A stretch of 58,897 bases of DNA from Bacteroidales bacterium. GTDB taxonomy: Bacteria; Bacteroidota; Bacteroidia; Bacteroidales; UBA932. Shown piece after piece: positions 8,041 to 16,387 of this stretch; position 1 is the stretch's first letter, and the number at the start of each line of letters is the position of its first letter. The notes beneath the pieces were generated by a model. It searched no databases, had not been told where the DNA came from, and worked only from the letters and a program-made list of their open reading frames with translations. The stretch covers positions 1 to 58,897 of the forward strand of contig JAFQGK010000054.1 of NCBI GenBank assembly GCA_017398335.1. The letters are read 5' to 3'. The position numbers and the translations under genes are program-made.

Positions 8041-8212
8041 GATTGCCGGTCAAGCCGGCAATGACGTTGCACCATAGAGATTGCCGGTCAAGCCGGCAAT
8101 GACGAATGGCCAAGCAGGCCATGACGAATGGTCAAGCCGGCAATGACGTTGCACCACAGAGTTTGCCGGTCAAGCAGGCCATGACGTCATCCCCGACCTG
8201 ATCGGGGATCTC
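8041..8212. repeat. array of five TTGCCGGTCAAGCCGGCAA-type palindromes
   Basis: Units lie at 8041-8066, 8079-8104, 8105-8126, 8127-8148 and 8161-8186, each ending ATGACG. The first two are identical; the third and the fifth change the core to AAGCAGGCC. The array ends with TCATCCCCGACC and the palindrome CCCCGACCTGATCGGGG. The units are nearly self-complementary and lack unique spacers, so this is not a CRISPR. Confidence 0.8.
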
Positions 8213-8225
8213 AGTCCCAAATAGA

Positions 8226-8258
8226 AAAAGACTCCAGGAATGGCTCCGTGAGTCTTTT
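8226..8258 (+). terminator. terminator-like hairpin
   Basis: AAAAGACTC (8226-8234) pairs with GAGTCTTTT (8250-8258) around a 15-base loop. The A-rich and T-rich ends make it work in either direction. It separates the repeat region from the acetyltransferase promoter. Confidence 0.5.
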
Positions 8259-8318
8259 GATTACGCTGCCTGTATGTCATTCTGCTGTGTGATTATGTGA
8301 ATACAACGTTAATTTCAC

Positions 8319-8326
8319 TATCTTTG
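8319..8326 (+). promoter_or_regulatory. -7 promoter box for the acetyltransferase operon
   Basis: TATCTTTG matches TAnnTTTG and lies 24 bases before the ATG at 8351. No clear -33 TTG is present. Confidence 0.5.
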
Positions 8327-8350
8327 TGTCTTGTGTAAGGATTTTGAATT

Positions 8351-8908
8351 ATGACAGAAAAGGAAAAAATGCTGGCGGGGATGATGTATTCGGCAGTTGA
8401 TGCACAGCTGCTTGAAGAACTCAACGCTGTAAAAGAGATAATACACAAGTACAATGCAATGTCTCCGGCTGACAATGTCGGACGACTGGAAATCCTTAAA
8501 GGACTGCTGGGGCACATCGGTGATGACGAAATCATAATTAATCAGCCGTTCTATTGCGACTACGGTAAACAGATTTCAGTCGGAAAGAGATTCTTTGCCA
8601 ACTTCCATTTTACAGTCCTGGACGAAGCGATGGTCTCCATCGGTGATGACTGCTTCATCGGCCCGAATGTGAGTATATACACAGCCTGCCACAGTACGGA
8701 TCCGGTGGAAAGAAACACGCGTGACGAATGGGCGGAACCGGTGACTATCGGCAATAATGTCTGGATCGGAGGCAGCGTGACCATACTTCCGGGAGTCACT
8801 GTCGGTGATAATGTCACGATAGGGGCAGGTTCAGTCGTAACAAAGAACATCCCATCCGATGCAGTTGCGGTAGGCAATCCTTGTCGGGTGATTAAAAAAT
8901 TAAGATGA
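8351..8908 (+). CDS. hexapeptide-repeat sugar O-acetyltransferase (maltose/galactoside type)
   Basis: The 185-residue protein has the N-terminal maltose-acetyltransferase helix region (EKEKMLAGMMYSAVD) and a left-handed beta-helix with hexapeptide repeats (VSIGDDCFIGPNVSIYT, then VTIGNNVWIGGSVTILPGV). The catalytic His lies in YTACHSTDP. It would transfer acetyl from acetyl-CoA to a sugar hydroxyl in the cytoplasm; the acceptor cannot be told. It overlaps the next gene by 4 bases (ATGA), so the three genes 8351-9816 form one unit. Confidence 0.85.
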   Translation: MTEKEKMLAGMMYSAVDAQLLEELNAVKEIIHKYNAMSPADNVGRLEILKGLLGHIGDDEIIINQPFYCDYGKQISVGKRFFANFHFTVLDEAMVSIGDDCFIGPNVSIYTACHSTDPVERNTRDEWAEPVTIGNNVWIGGSVTILPGVTVGDNVTIGAGSVVTKNIPSDAVAVGNPCRVIKKLR

Positions 8909-9405
8909 GAGATATGGTAAAGTTGATTTTTCTATGCCACGGCAATATCTGCAGGAGTCCGATGGCAGAGTATGTGATGAAGGACCTTGTGCGCAAGGCT
9001 GGTGTGGAAGACCGTTTCCAGATTACCTCCGGTGCTGTTTCCGATGAGGAATGGTTCAACCCGATCTATCCGCCTGCCCAGCGCAAGCTGACGGAGAAGG
9101 GCGTCCCTTTCGGCAACCACAGCGCTCATAAGATATCTAAGGAAGAATTTGATTCACAGGATCTTGTGATTGTGATGGACCGGTCCAATCTGAAGTGGCT
9201 GTCCCGTATTGTGGGAGAGAGTATGGATGCTCAGGCAGGTGAGTCTTTGGAAGGCTCCGGCATTTCCGGAAAGGTGCATATGATGATGGAATTCGCAGGG
9301 AATCCTCGTGATGTCGCTGATCCATGGTATACCGGAGATTTCGAAAAGACTTATCAGGATGTTCTTGCCGGCTGCACCGGACTTCTGAAACTTATAAAGC
9401 TGTAA
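8905..9405 (+). CDS. low-molecular-weight protein-tyrosine phosphatase
   Basis: The P-loop CHGNICRS (Cys11 to Arg17) near the N terminus is the CX5R signature of the LMW phosphatase family, and the general-acid aspartate is in VADPWYTG near residue 138. The length (166) is usual for the family. The ATG overlaps the preceding stop; a second ATG at 8914 is possible. In bacteria these enzymes often control exopolysaccharide tyrosine kinases, but no such kinase is nearby, so the substrate is open. Confidence 0.9.
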   Translation: MRDMVKLIFLCHGNICRSPMAEYVMKDLVRKAGVEDRFQITSGAVSDEEWFNPIYPPAQRKLTEKGVPFGNHSAHKISKEEFDSQDLVIVMDRSNLKWLSRIVGESMDAQAGESLEGSGISGKVHMMMEFAGNPRDVADPWYTGDFEKTYQDVLAGCTGLLKLIKL

Positions 9406-9408
9406 GGT

Positions 9409-9816
9409 ATGAAGAAGGTCTATTTCGCAGGCTCTATACGTGGAGGGCGCATAGATGCTGAACTCTATGCGAGGATAATAAGATATATCCAGAAGACGGA
9501 TATTGTCCTGACCGAGCATATCGGAAATCCCGACCTGAACCTGAAGGAGCAGGGAAAGAGGGATGTGGAAATATATGAAGAGGATATGGCGTGGCTCCGT
9601 GAGAGTGATGTGGTAATTGCCGAATGTACATGCCCTTCCCTTGGTGTAGGCTACGAACTTGCATATGCCGAAAAGATCGGAAAGCCATGTCATATATTCT
9701 ACGACAGGACTAAGACCCATCTTTCTGCGATGCTTACCGGAAATCCATATTTCCAGATACATCCGTATGAAGATGCGGAATCGATATTCAGGACAATCGA
9801 CGAGATATTGGCTTAG
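9409..9816 (+). CDS. DNPH1/RCL-like 2'-deoxynucleoside 5'-phosphate N-hydrolase
   Basis: The 135-residue protein matches the nucleoside 2-deoxyribosyltransferase fold: YFAGSIRGGR at the N terminus, VLTEHIG, then WLRESDVVIAECT and SLGVGYELAYA. SIRGGR, LTEH and SLGVGYEL are the strongest features of the DNPH1 (Rcl) branch, which cleaves the N-glycosidic bond of dNMPs instead of transferring deoxyribose. This suggests a nucleotide-pool cleaning role. It starts 3 bases after the phosphatase gene. Confidence 0.8.
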   Translation: MKKVYFAGSIRGGRIDAELYARIIRYIQKTDIVLTEHIGNPDLNLKEQGKRDVEIYEEDMAWLRESDVVIAECTCPSLGVGYELAYAEKIGKPCHIFYDRTKTHLSAMLTGNPYFQIHPYEDAESIFRTIDEILA

Positions 9817-9833
9817 GTGGCGTTCATTAACGA

Positions 9834-9868
9834 CAATCCCCTGAAAGTCAGTCACTTTCAGGGGATTG
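9834..9868. terminator. bidirectional terminator
   Basis: CAATCCCCTGAAAGT (9834-9848) pairs perfectly with ACTTTCAGGGGATTG (9854-9868). It lies between the converging genes ending at 9816 and 9891 and would serve both. Confidence 0.85.
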
Positions 9869-9890
9869 CTTGTGCTATGTCTTATAAGGT

Positions 9891-10640
9891 TTAGAAGTTA
9901 TATGCTACGCCGATCTGGAATACATTTGTGTGAGAAATCCTGTTGTAGCCTTCAACCTTTTCTGTCATCCTGTCGAGAAGACCGATGTTGTATGCGATAC
10001 GTACGTCAAACATCTCGAAGAGTGTAGCCGAGATACCGAGACCTAATTTGAGGTCGAACATGCTGTAGTTTGTATCTCCATCTCCGCCGGACTCAGTGAA
10101 TTTGTTTCCTGCAAGCTTGCCGGTAGTCTTGAACTTTCCTGTGTACATGTTGAAACGTGTGTTGGAATAATTGTCGCCGCTTTCTTCTCTTTCAATAAGA
10201 GTGGCTCCAAGTCCAAAAGAAAATACAGGACCTGCAAATGCAGAAAGCTTCAATGTGCCCGGAACAACGTCATACGCGTATTTTACATGAACAGGAACAT
10301 CAAGATAATGGTCTCTTCTTGAACCCTTATATGAAGCTTCAAAGCCTTCGACGTTAGTGTTCTCTTGCTCCATGCACTTTCCATAGAATGAATATGTAAG
10401 TCCAGGCTGAAGTGAAAGATCTCCCCAGTTTCTTGAAAGGAAGTTCCATTCATATGCTGCTCCAACATAAAAACCGCTCATGTTGGTCGGGTCTGCTTTT
10501 GTCACTGAGTTTGGTGTCTTGTCAACTGCCGTGTGACTTGCAAGTCCGTAACCGGCACCTACGCTGAGCTGCGCGCTTGCATTTGCTGCCATAGCCATCG
10601 CTGCGATTGCTGTGGCAAGGGTAATAATAATCTTCTTCAT
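9891..10640 (-). CDS. outer-membrane beta-barrel protein (porin-like)
   Basis: The 249-residue protein has a signal peptide ending ANASAQ, then alternating beta strands (LSVGAGYGL, GFYVGAAYEW, VPVHVKYAY, LKLGLGISATLF) and a C-terminal strand ending in Phe (IGVAYNF), as expected for a barrel inserted by the BAM machinery. It fits the PF13568-like family. Its role may be structural or as a small porin. It has its own -7 box at 10678-10685. Confidence 0.8.
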   Translation of the reverse strand: MKKIIITLATAIAAMAMAANASAQLSVGAGYGLASHTAVDKTPNSVTKADPTNMSGFYVGAAYEWNFLSRNWGDLSLQPGLTYSFYGKCMEQENTNVEGFEASYKGSRRDHYLDVPVHVKYAYDVVPGTLKLSAFAGPVFSFGLGATLIEREESGDNYSNTRFNMYTGKFKTTGKLAGNKFTESGGDGDTNYSMFDLKLGLGISATLFEMFDVRIAYNIGLLDRMTEKVEGYNRISHTNVFQIGVAYNF

Positions 10641-10677
10641 ATAATTATCTTTTAGATTAATTTTACATTTTGTTCTC

Positions 10678-10713
10678 CAAAGGTAAGAATTTTTTTATAA
10701 AGGTGTATCTTTG
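10678..10713. promoter_or_regulatory. divergent -7 boxes for the 9891 barrel and the 10738 gene
   Basis: TACCTTTG on the minus strand (10678-10685) serves the barrel gene, and TATCTTTG on the plus strand (10706-10713) serves the secreted toroid-fold protein. Their transcripts would diverge from about 30 bases apart. Confidence 0.55.
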
Positions 10714-10737
10714 TATGTCAAGTAATGATTTTATAGT

Positions 10738-12759
10738 ATGAAGGAGTTTCTGTTGTCTATATGCTTTCTTGCCTGTTTGTCAGCTATTTCTGATGCTCAG
10801 ATCACGTTTGTCGATAAACGTCCGGTCTTCGGTGTCCGAGGAGAATTTACCGTCACTGCTCCTGATGATGGCCTCTGGTCCGTTGCGACCGGTTGGGAGA
10901 ATGACTGGATGTGTGAGTGGAAGCATGCGGACCCGCAGGAGATGGAGAAAAGCGGGGAGTGGACAATCCTCTCCGGACGGATGACTCTGGAAGGGGGAGA
11001 CCTTCTGCTCCGGGATTCCTATCGTCAGGTCAGGGATGGATTGGTGCAGTGTGTCAGACGTTACGAATGGACTGGAAATCAAGTACTTCCAGATGTGACT
11101 TTGTCCGTGCGCATGAAGATGGACGGCGAAAGGATGATGCCTCTTCTTCCGGGAATCCTCTACTATGGCAACAAGAACGGAGCGAAGGTGAATCCCGAGA
11201 TAATACCGGTATATAACGGAGAACCGGGTGAGTTCGCGATTTTTGAAGAACATCGTTATCCAATGCCTTTTGCGATGCTTGAGAATGCGGAAAAAGGATA
11301 TGCTGCTGCGGTCCACACAGTTCCCAGTCCTGTGCGCGGCGCTGTACTGGCGGATCAGTGGTGGTCGTTGGGTGTCGAGGCTAAGGAAGACTGTAGCGAG
11401 TTTGTAATGTACTCAGGCCCAATAGGATATAACGGAAGGCACAGCGTGGCGAAGGCTCTTCAGAAGACTCCGATGCGCTATTCGGACACATATCTTGACC
11501 TGGAGCCGGGACGTATAATCGAAAAGACTTTCTACATAGAGGTCTATCCTATAGACAAGGCTGGAACAGGCTTCCAGACCCCTGTCTACACATCGCTTGA
11601 CCTTCATCGTCCCTACGATGCTGACCGTTTCCCTTCGTATGAGGAAATTGTCAGGGGAAAATACAATTTTGCAAAGAGCAGATGGATCGATCTCGGAAAC
11701 GGGGCGGTCGGATTCAATATGTATGACAGTTCTCTGCGCAAAGAACTGGTCATGGGATGGTGCGGTCAGGCAGATTCACCGGGATATTCATTGCAGGTGC
11801 TTTCCAAAATGCTGGATGATAATGATATAGAGAATATGGTCCAGTCTTCGATGGATTTCCTGACTACGTATGAAGTAAATCCGGAGACAGGCTTCTTCCC
11901 TGTGCGGTTTGATGGAAAGGACTATAGTCAGGGAGACCCTGTGTCATGCGGCCAGGCGATGTATAATTTTGCAAAAGCTATCGAGACGGCGCGGAAATCG
12001 CGGAAATATGATACGGTGAAGTGGGAGGAATTCCTGCGCAAGGCGGCGGATGCTGCAAGTGCCCGTATCCTCTCGCCGGAGTGGAACCCTGAATCGACAG
12101 CAGAGGGCTTTTATATTGCTCCGCTTGCCATTGCGTCGCGCCTGTTCAAGAACACTGCATACCGGACTGCGGCTGAAAAGGCAGCTCAACTATATGCAGA
12201 CCGCCATCTTGATATGGACGGATGCTATTGGGGTGGAACGCTTGATGCTACCTGTGAGGACAAGGAGGGTGCCTGGGCAGCGTTTCAGGGCTTTCTGGAG
12301 ATGTATGAACGTTTCAAGGATGAGAAGTATCTCCAGTGGGCGAAGCATGCGATGGATGTGTGCCTGAGTTATGTTGTCGTGTGGGATATACCTCTTCCTG
12401 CAGGACGAATGGCTGACTATAATTTCAAGACCACGGGATGGACGGTGGTCTCAGCTCAGAATCAGCATATCGATGTCTATGGCGTCCTGTTCGCTCCCGA
12501 GGTCTACAGGATGGGAATCTTGCTGAAAGACGAACGTCTGTGCTCTCTGGCAAAAGTGATGTACCGTTCCTGCTACCAGCTTACAGACGCATATGGTTCT
12601 CAGGGAGAACAGCTTCAGCAGACGAATTTCGCTCAGAGAGGTGATATGAGTGATGTTTATAAGCTTCGTGGAGGATATGCCGAGAGATGGACTGTCTTCT
12701 GGATAACTGCCCATTTCCTGAATGCGGCAGCCAGATTCGAAGAAATGGGGGGAATGTAA
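10738..12759 (+). CDS. secreted protein with six-hairpin (alpha/alpha toroid) glycosidase-like domain
   Basis: The 673-residue protein has a signal peptide (ending SDAQ). Residues ~25-270 are a beta-sandwich-like N-terminal part with many Trp. Residues ~300-670 are helical with a periodic pattern: FAKSRWIDLG, GWCGQADSPGYSLQ, then DGCYWGGTLDATCEDKEGAW and TGWTVVSAQNQHIDVYG. That pattern is the six-hairpin toroid seen in several glycoside hydrolase and lyase families. I cannot name the family; conserved acids in WGGTLDATCEDKEG are candidate catalytic residues. The neighbours do not include a SusCD pair. Confidence 0.6.
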   Translation: MKEFLLSICFLACLSAISDAQITFVDKRPVFGVRGEFTVTAPDDGLWSVATGWENDWMCEWKHADPQEMEKSGEWTILSGRMTLEGGDLLLRDSYRQVRDGLVQCVRRYEWTGNQVLPDVTLSVRMKMDGERMMPLLPGILYYGNKNGAKVNPEIIPVYNGEPGEFAIFEEHRYPMPFAMLENAEKGYAAAVHTVPSPVRGAVLADQWWSLGVEAKEDCSEFVMYSGPIGYNGRHSVAKALQKTPMRYSDTYLDLEPGRIIEKTFYIEVYPIDKAGTGFQTPVYTSLDLHRPYDADRFPSYEEIVRGKYNFAKSRWIDLGNGAVGFNMYDSSLRKELVMGWCGQADSPGYSLQVLSKMLDDNDIENMVQSSMDFLTTYEVNPETGFFPVRFDGKDYSQGDPVSCGQAMYNFAKAIETARKSRKYDTVKWEEFLRKAADAASARILSPEWNPESTAEGFYIAPLAIASRLFKNTAYRTAAEKAAQLYADRHLDMDGCYWGGTLDATCEDKEGAWAAFQGFLEMYERFKDEKYLQWAKHAMDVCLSYVVVWDIPLPAGRMADYNFKTTGWTVVSAQNQHIDVYGVLFAPEVYRMGILLKDERLCSLAKVMYRSCYQLTDAYGSQGEQLQQTNFAQRGDMSDVYKLRGGYAERWTVFWITAHFLNAAARFEEMGGM

Positions 12760-12770
12760 TTGTTTTTTCG

Positions 12771-12778
12771 TAACTTTG
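12771..12778 (+). promoter_or_regulatory. -7 promoter box for the phosphoesterase gene
   Basis: TAACTTTG matches TAnnTTTG. It lies 63 bases before the ATG at 12842. Confidence 0.45.
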
Positions 12779-12841
12779 TCTTGATGTGGCTTTCGAGGAT
12801 ATGTGAAAGTCTGTAATTGATAATGCTAAAATATTTATATT

Positions 12842-14491
12842 ATGTTGAACACTAAATCTTTAATTGCATCTGCCTTGAGTGCAGTGCTTTTCTTGTCGTC
12901 ATGCTGCCAGGAAGGCAGAATCAATGGCACCAGGATTCAGGAAGGAAACAATCTTGTCGGTCTCATTACGGATTCCAAGACCGGAAAGGGAATCGAGGGA
13001 GTGGCTGTCTCAGACGGTTACACAATTACAACCACAGATAAGAACGGTGTATATCAGTTCGTGGGAAATCCTCTTACAAGAGTCGTTTATTATACAACTC
13101 CGGCGGAATATGAAATCAATCTTGACGAGCAGACCAGGCTGCCTCTTTTCTACAGGCACTGCAAGTTCAATCCGGATACGCTCAACCGTAACGACTTCAC
13201 TCTCACGCCTATGGACCGCGTTGAGGACGAATTGACCCTTATCGTCATCAGTGACCCACAGTGCAAGAATGACAGACATGTCAAGAGATTCCGCACGGAA
13301 AGTATTCCGGATATGCAGAGAACCATCAACGCAGGCGTTGAGAGCGGAAAGTATAAGAATGTCTACGCGCTCGTGCTCGGCGACCTCGTGTACGATTATC
13401 TCGACCAGTGGGACAACATGAAGGATGTGATGTCTAATGTCAAGATCAATGATGGTCAGGGCTATCTGCCTTTCTTCAATTCTATCGGTAACCATGACCA
13501 CTATGAGGACTGTGTGGATGACTATGCCGGTTGCCAGAACTATGTAGACCGTTTCGGCCCTACAGATTATTCATTTGACAGAGGAAACGTTCATTTCGTT
13601 ACAATGGACAATGTATTCTATAAGAAGCATAATACCTATGACTCTGGTTTTACAGATGCACAGGTAGAGTGGCTCAAGGCTGATTTTGACCTTGTGAAAG
13701 ACAAGGAAAACAAGATGCTTGTGTTCTATGCTCATGTGCCGTTCAGAGGAGGTGCAGAGAAAGGTGGCGGAAATGTCAACTATGACAAGCACTATGATGA
13801 CGTTCTCAAGCTCTTCACCCAGTTCAAGGAAGTTCACGTGATGATCGGTCACACTCATCATCCGGAGAACTATATGCACCACAACTACATCACAAAGAGC
13901 GGTCATCCTGTGTATGAGCACGTCCTTGGAGCGGTAAGCGGTGCATGGTGGCATACAAACACATGTACAGACGGAACACCTAACGGATATGCGATCTTCA
14001 CAGTCAATGACAATAGTGTGGATAATTTCATATATAAGCCGGTCGACCTTGACGAGAGCTATCAGATGAGAGTGTACAACGGCAGCCAGAAGTATACCGG
14101 CTCGAAAAAACTCACTTTCGGATGGCCTGAGCAGTACCACGGATGCTTCATCGCAGATGTGTTCAATGATGATGCAGAGAACTGGAAGGTGGAATTCATC
14201 CAGAACGGTGTGGCGACTCCTATGACCAGAGTGACTGAGAAACTCATAGATTGGTGTATGTTTGCATATTTCATCAATGAGAATGGCAGAAGCCCTAAGA
14301 ATACAGCTTATCATACAGGGAAACTGCACTACTGGACACTTCCGGCACCATGTGGAGACCCTGCTAAGGAGAAGGATTGGGAGATCCGTGCTACCTATAC
14401 AGTTCCGACCAGTGGCAAGGTTAATGTATACACAGTGAACAGCCTCCAGGTGGACTACACCGGATTCCCTGCAACATTGGCTGATGAATAA
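12842..14491 (+). CDS. calcineurin-like phosphoesterase lipoprotein
   Basis: The 549-residue protein carries a lipobox at about Cys21 (FLSSCC). Residues ~35-125 form an Ig-like/carboxypeptidase-regulatory domain (GLITDSKTGKGIEGVAVSD). The metallophosphoesterase core follows with ISDPQ, LGDLVYD, GNHDHYED, FYAHVPF and GHTHHPE, which supply the two-metal ligands. The last ~150 residues are a beta domain (MetallophosC type). This N-core-C layout is common in Bacteroidota and the enzyme faces the periplasm or cell surface. Its phosphoester substrate is unknown. Confidence 0.85.
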   Translation: MLNTKSLIASALSAVLFLSSCCQEGRINGTRIQEGNNLVGLITDSKTGKGIEGVAVSDGYTITTTDKNGVYQFVGNPLTRVVYYTTPAEYEINLDEQTRLPLFYRHCKFNPDTLNRNDFTLTPMDRVEDELTLIVISDPQCKNDRHVKRFRTESIPDMQRTINAGVESGKYKNVYALVLGDLVYDYLDQWDNMKDVMSNVKINDGQGYLPFFNSIGNHDHYEDCVDDYAGCQNYVDRFGPTDYSFDRGNVHFVTMDNVFYKKHNTYDSGFTDAQVEWLKADFDLVKDKENKMLVFYAHVPFRGGAEKGGGNVNYDKHYDDVLKLFTQFKEVHVMIGHTHHPENYMHHNYITKSGHPVYEHVLGAVSGAWWHTNTCTDGTPNGYAIFTVNDNSVDNFIYKPVDLDESYQMRVYNGSQKYTGSKKLTFGWPEQYHGCFIADVFNDDAENWKVEFIQNGVATPMTRVTEKLIDWCMFAYFINENGRSPKNTAYHTGKLHYWTLPAPCGDPAKEKDWEIRATYTVPTSGKVNVYTVNSLQVDYTGFPATLADE

Positions 14492-14546
14492 GCCTTCGTT
14501 CTGGCTCTGAATTTGTCATAGGTTTTCTGAATAAATATGTAATGTT

Positions 14547-14993
14547 ATGTTGAAGATAGGTGACAGAATGCCGGATTTCACTGTCCTTGACCAGGACGGA
14601 AATACGGTGAGCAGCAAGGATCTGCTTGGCAAGAAGACAATAATCTATTTCTATCCGAAGGATAATACAAGCGGATGTACGGCAGAAGCCTGTAATCTCA
14701 GGGATAATCATGAAGCCTTGATGGCCAAAGGATACAATGTGATAGGAGTAAGCAAGGACAGCGCTGCTTCGCATAAGAAGTTTGCAGAAAAGTATGAACT
14801 GCCTTTCACTCTTCTCGCAGATACCTCGACAGAAATGCTTCAGGCTTTCGGAGCATGGGGCGAGAAGAAGATGTATGGCAAGACAGTCATGGGAACATTG
14901 CGCAGGACCTTCATTTTTAATGAAGAAGGGGTTCTTACGGAGATCATAGAGAAGGTAGATACGAAGAATCACGCTGCTCAGATTCTCGGCTGA
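14547..14993 (+). CDS. bcp: thioredoxin-dependent peroxiredoxin, BCP type
   Basis: The 148-residue cytoplasmic protein has the AhpC/TSA fold with the peroxidatic Cys44 in DNTSGCTAEACNLRD and a second Cys49 five residues later, the atypical two-Cys arrangement of BCP. TVMGTLRRTFIFNEEG near the C terminus also fits. It reduces hydroperoxides with electrons from thioredoxin, useful for an anaerobe exposed to air. It stands alone before the OmpA gene. Confidence 0.9.
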   Translation: MLKIGDRMPDFTVLDQDGNTVSSKDLLGKKTIIYFYPKDNTSGCTAEACNLRDNHEALMAKGYNVIGVSKDSAASHKKFAEKYELPFTLLADTSTEMLQAFGAWGEKKMYGKTVMGTLRRTFIFNEEGVLTEIIEKVDTKNHAAQILG

Positions 14994-15050
14994 TAAGCCC
15001 GAAACTTCGTCGTTTAGAAATTTTTTTTCGTTTCGGACGCAGTTTTACAC

Positions 15051-15058
15051 TAAATTTG
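15051..15058 (+). promoter_or_regulatory. -7 promoter box for the OmpA-family gene
   Basis: TAAATTTG matches TAnnTTTG. The ATG at 15096 lies 37 bases downstream. Confidence 0.55.
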
Positions 15059-15095
15059 TATTAGGACGTTTCAGACACATTTAATATTAGTGGTT

Positions 15096-16328
15096 ATGAA
15101 ACGTCTTAATTATTTTATTGGAGCTGCGGCTCTAGTGGCTGTCGCGATGACAGCATCTCCAGCTTTGAATGCTCAGGAGAACGGAAACAGGGATGAGAAC
15201 GGTAAGGTTGTTCGAGGCCCATATGAAACAAACCGCTTCGGCGACAACTGGTTCATTGGAGTCGGAGGCGGTATCAACCTCTTCTGGAATGAAGGCTATG
15301 AGCCTGCAATCGGTCCAAGCATTGATGCCAATTTCGGAAAATGGTTCACACCATCAGTCGGCATGAGGGTCGGCTATCAAGGCATCAGTTCAAAGGTCTG
15401 GGCTGATGAAGCTTCAGTACTCGGCCCGCAGAGGGATGCGGAACAGGGCAAGTATGCTCAGAAGTTCGGATATATGTATATCCACGGAGACATCCTTTGG
15501 AACATTTCCAATGCCTTCAGCGGCTATAAGGAGACCCGCTTCTGGAATTTTGTCCCTTATATGCACGCCGGCTATTTCCGTACATACGGTCTTGATGGAG
15601 TGAATTTCGCAGACAATGAGATCGCCGGAGGTGTCGGCCTTCTGCATAATCTTCGTCTTGTAGACAGGCTTGACCTTATCGTAGACATGCGTGGAACAAT
15701 TGTTAACGGCAGTGTACACGGCGATAATGGTGTTGCCATCCTTCCGTCTGTAACAATGGGACTCGCCGTTGACCTCGGATGGCCGAATTTTGTAAGGACG
15801 TCTACTGTAGTCGGAGCTCTGGAAGTTGCAAATGCTGAGAAATTCGCGATTCTTGAGACGGCTGCAATCGCTCTGGAAGCTGCAAATCTTGCTCTAGAAG
15901 AGGAGAATGCAAGTCTTGAGAAGGCAAATGCCGCTCTGACCAAGGAGAATGCCGAACTGAAGAAGAAGCCGGCAGGAATGGATTACACGACATTCTTTGA
16001 CTCAATGTCTCCTGCTACCGTATATTTCGAAATCGGTCAGACCGTCTTGACAGACAAAGAGATGGAGCATCTGGACTTCATTGCAAAGAATCTCATTGCC
16101 AGTGCTGACAAGAATACCAAGATTTATCTGACTCTGCTTGGAACAGCTGACGGCAATACAGGTACTGTCCGTCGCAACCAGCATCTGAGTGAGGCGAGAG
16201 CCAAGTATGTATATGACATGCTTACTGATAAGTACGGAATCTCAAAGGATCGTCTGGTCATCAAGTCTGAGGTCGTGAAGGATGCTGCGAAACCTGAATT
16301 GAGCAGAGCAGTGGTTGTTTCTTTCTGA
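15096..16328 (+). CDS. OmpA-family outer-membrane protein with coiled coil
   Basis: I start at the ATG at 15096; a GTG two codons earlier (15090) gives the less usual MVMKR start. The 410-residue protein has a signal peptide ending LNAQ, an eight-strand-like barrel to about residue 235, a coiled coil with repeats of [20 protein letters not shown] to about 290, and an OmpA C-terminal peptidoglycan-binding domain ([15 protein letters not shown], then [13 protein letters not shown]). It anchors the outer membrane to the wall. The bases TTAGTGGTTATGAAACG around the start recur at the DUF4251 gene (55613). Confidence 0.85.
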   Translation: MKRLNYFIGAAALVAVAMTASPALNAQENGNRDENGKVVRGPYETNRFGDNWFIGVGGGINLFWNEGYEPAIGPSIDANFGKWFTPSVGMRVGYQGISSKVWADEASVLGPQRDAEQGKYAQKFGYMYIHGDILWNISNAFSGYKETRFWNFVPYMHAGYFRTYGLDGVNFADNEIAGGVGLLHNLRLVDRLDLIVDMRGTIVNGSVHGDNGVAILPSVTMGLAVDLGWPNFVRTSTVVGALEVANAEKFAILETAAIALEAANLALEEENASLEKANAALTKENAELKKKPAGMDYTTFFDSMSPATVYFEIGQTVLTDKEMEHLDFIAKNLIASADKNTKIYLTLLGTADGNTGTVRRNQHLSEARAKYVYDMLTDKYGISKDRLVIKSEVVKDAAKPELSRAVVVSF

Positions 16329-16337
16329 TTTTTCGTT

Positions 16338-16367
16338 TTGAGAAGTCAAATAGCCTTCTTATCTTTG
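16338..16367 (+). promoter_or_regulatory. promoter of purT
   Basis: TTG at 16338-16340 and TATCTTTG at 16360-16367 are 19 bases apart, a full match to the Bacteroidota promoter. The -7 box overlaps the upstream GTG at 16367, which rules that codon out as the start and supports the ATG at 16388. Confidence 0.75.
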
Positions 16368-16387
16368 TGAATGCAAAATTCACAGTT

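Larger units (their letters stand above)
7882..8350. other. repeat-rich intergenic region after the TonB receptor
   Basis: No gene is visible in these 469 bases. They hold a CCTAAGCACG-type element (7929-8004), a five-unit array of TTGCCGG/AAGCCGGCAA palindromes (8041-8186), the palindrome CCCCGACCTGATCGGGG, a terminator-like hairpin (8226-8258) and the promoter of the acetyltransferase gene. Confidence 0.7.

Noticed and set aside
8041-8186. Regular repeats that could be taken for a CRISPR array
   Set aside because: Units are palindromes with almost no spacers, spacers are not unique, and no cas genes are present.
16367-16387. GTG at 16367 as the purT start
   Set aside because: The codon overlaps the -7 promoter box TATCTTTG, so it would lie before the transcription start.
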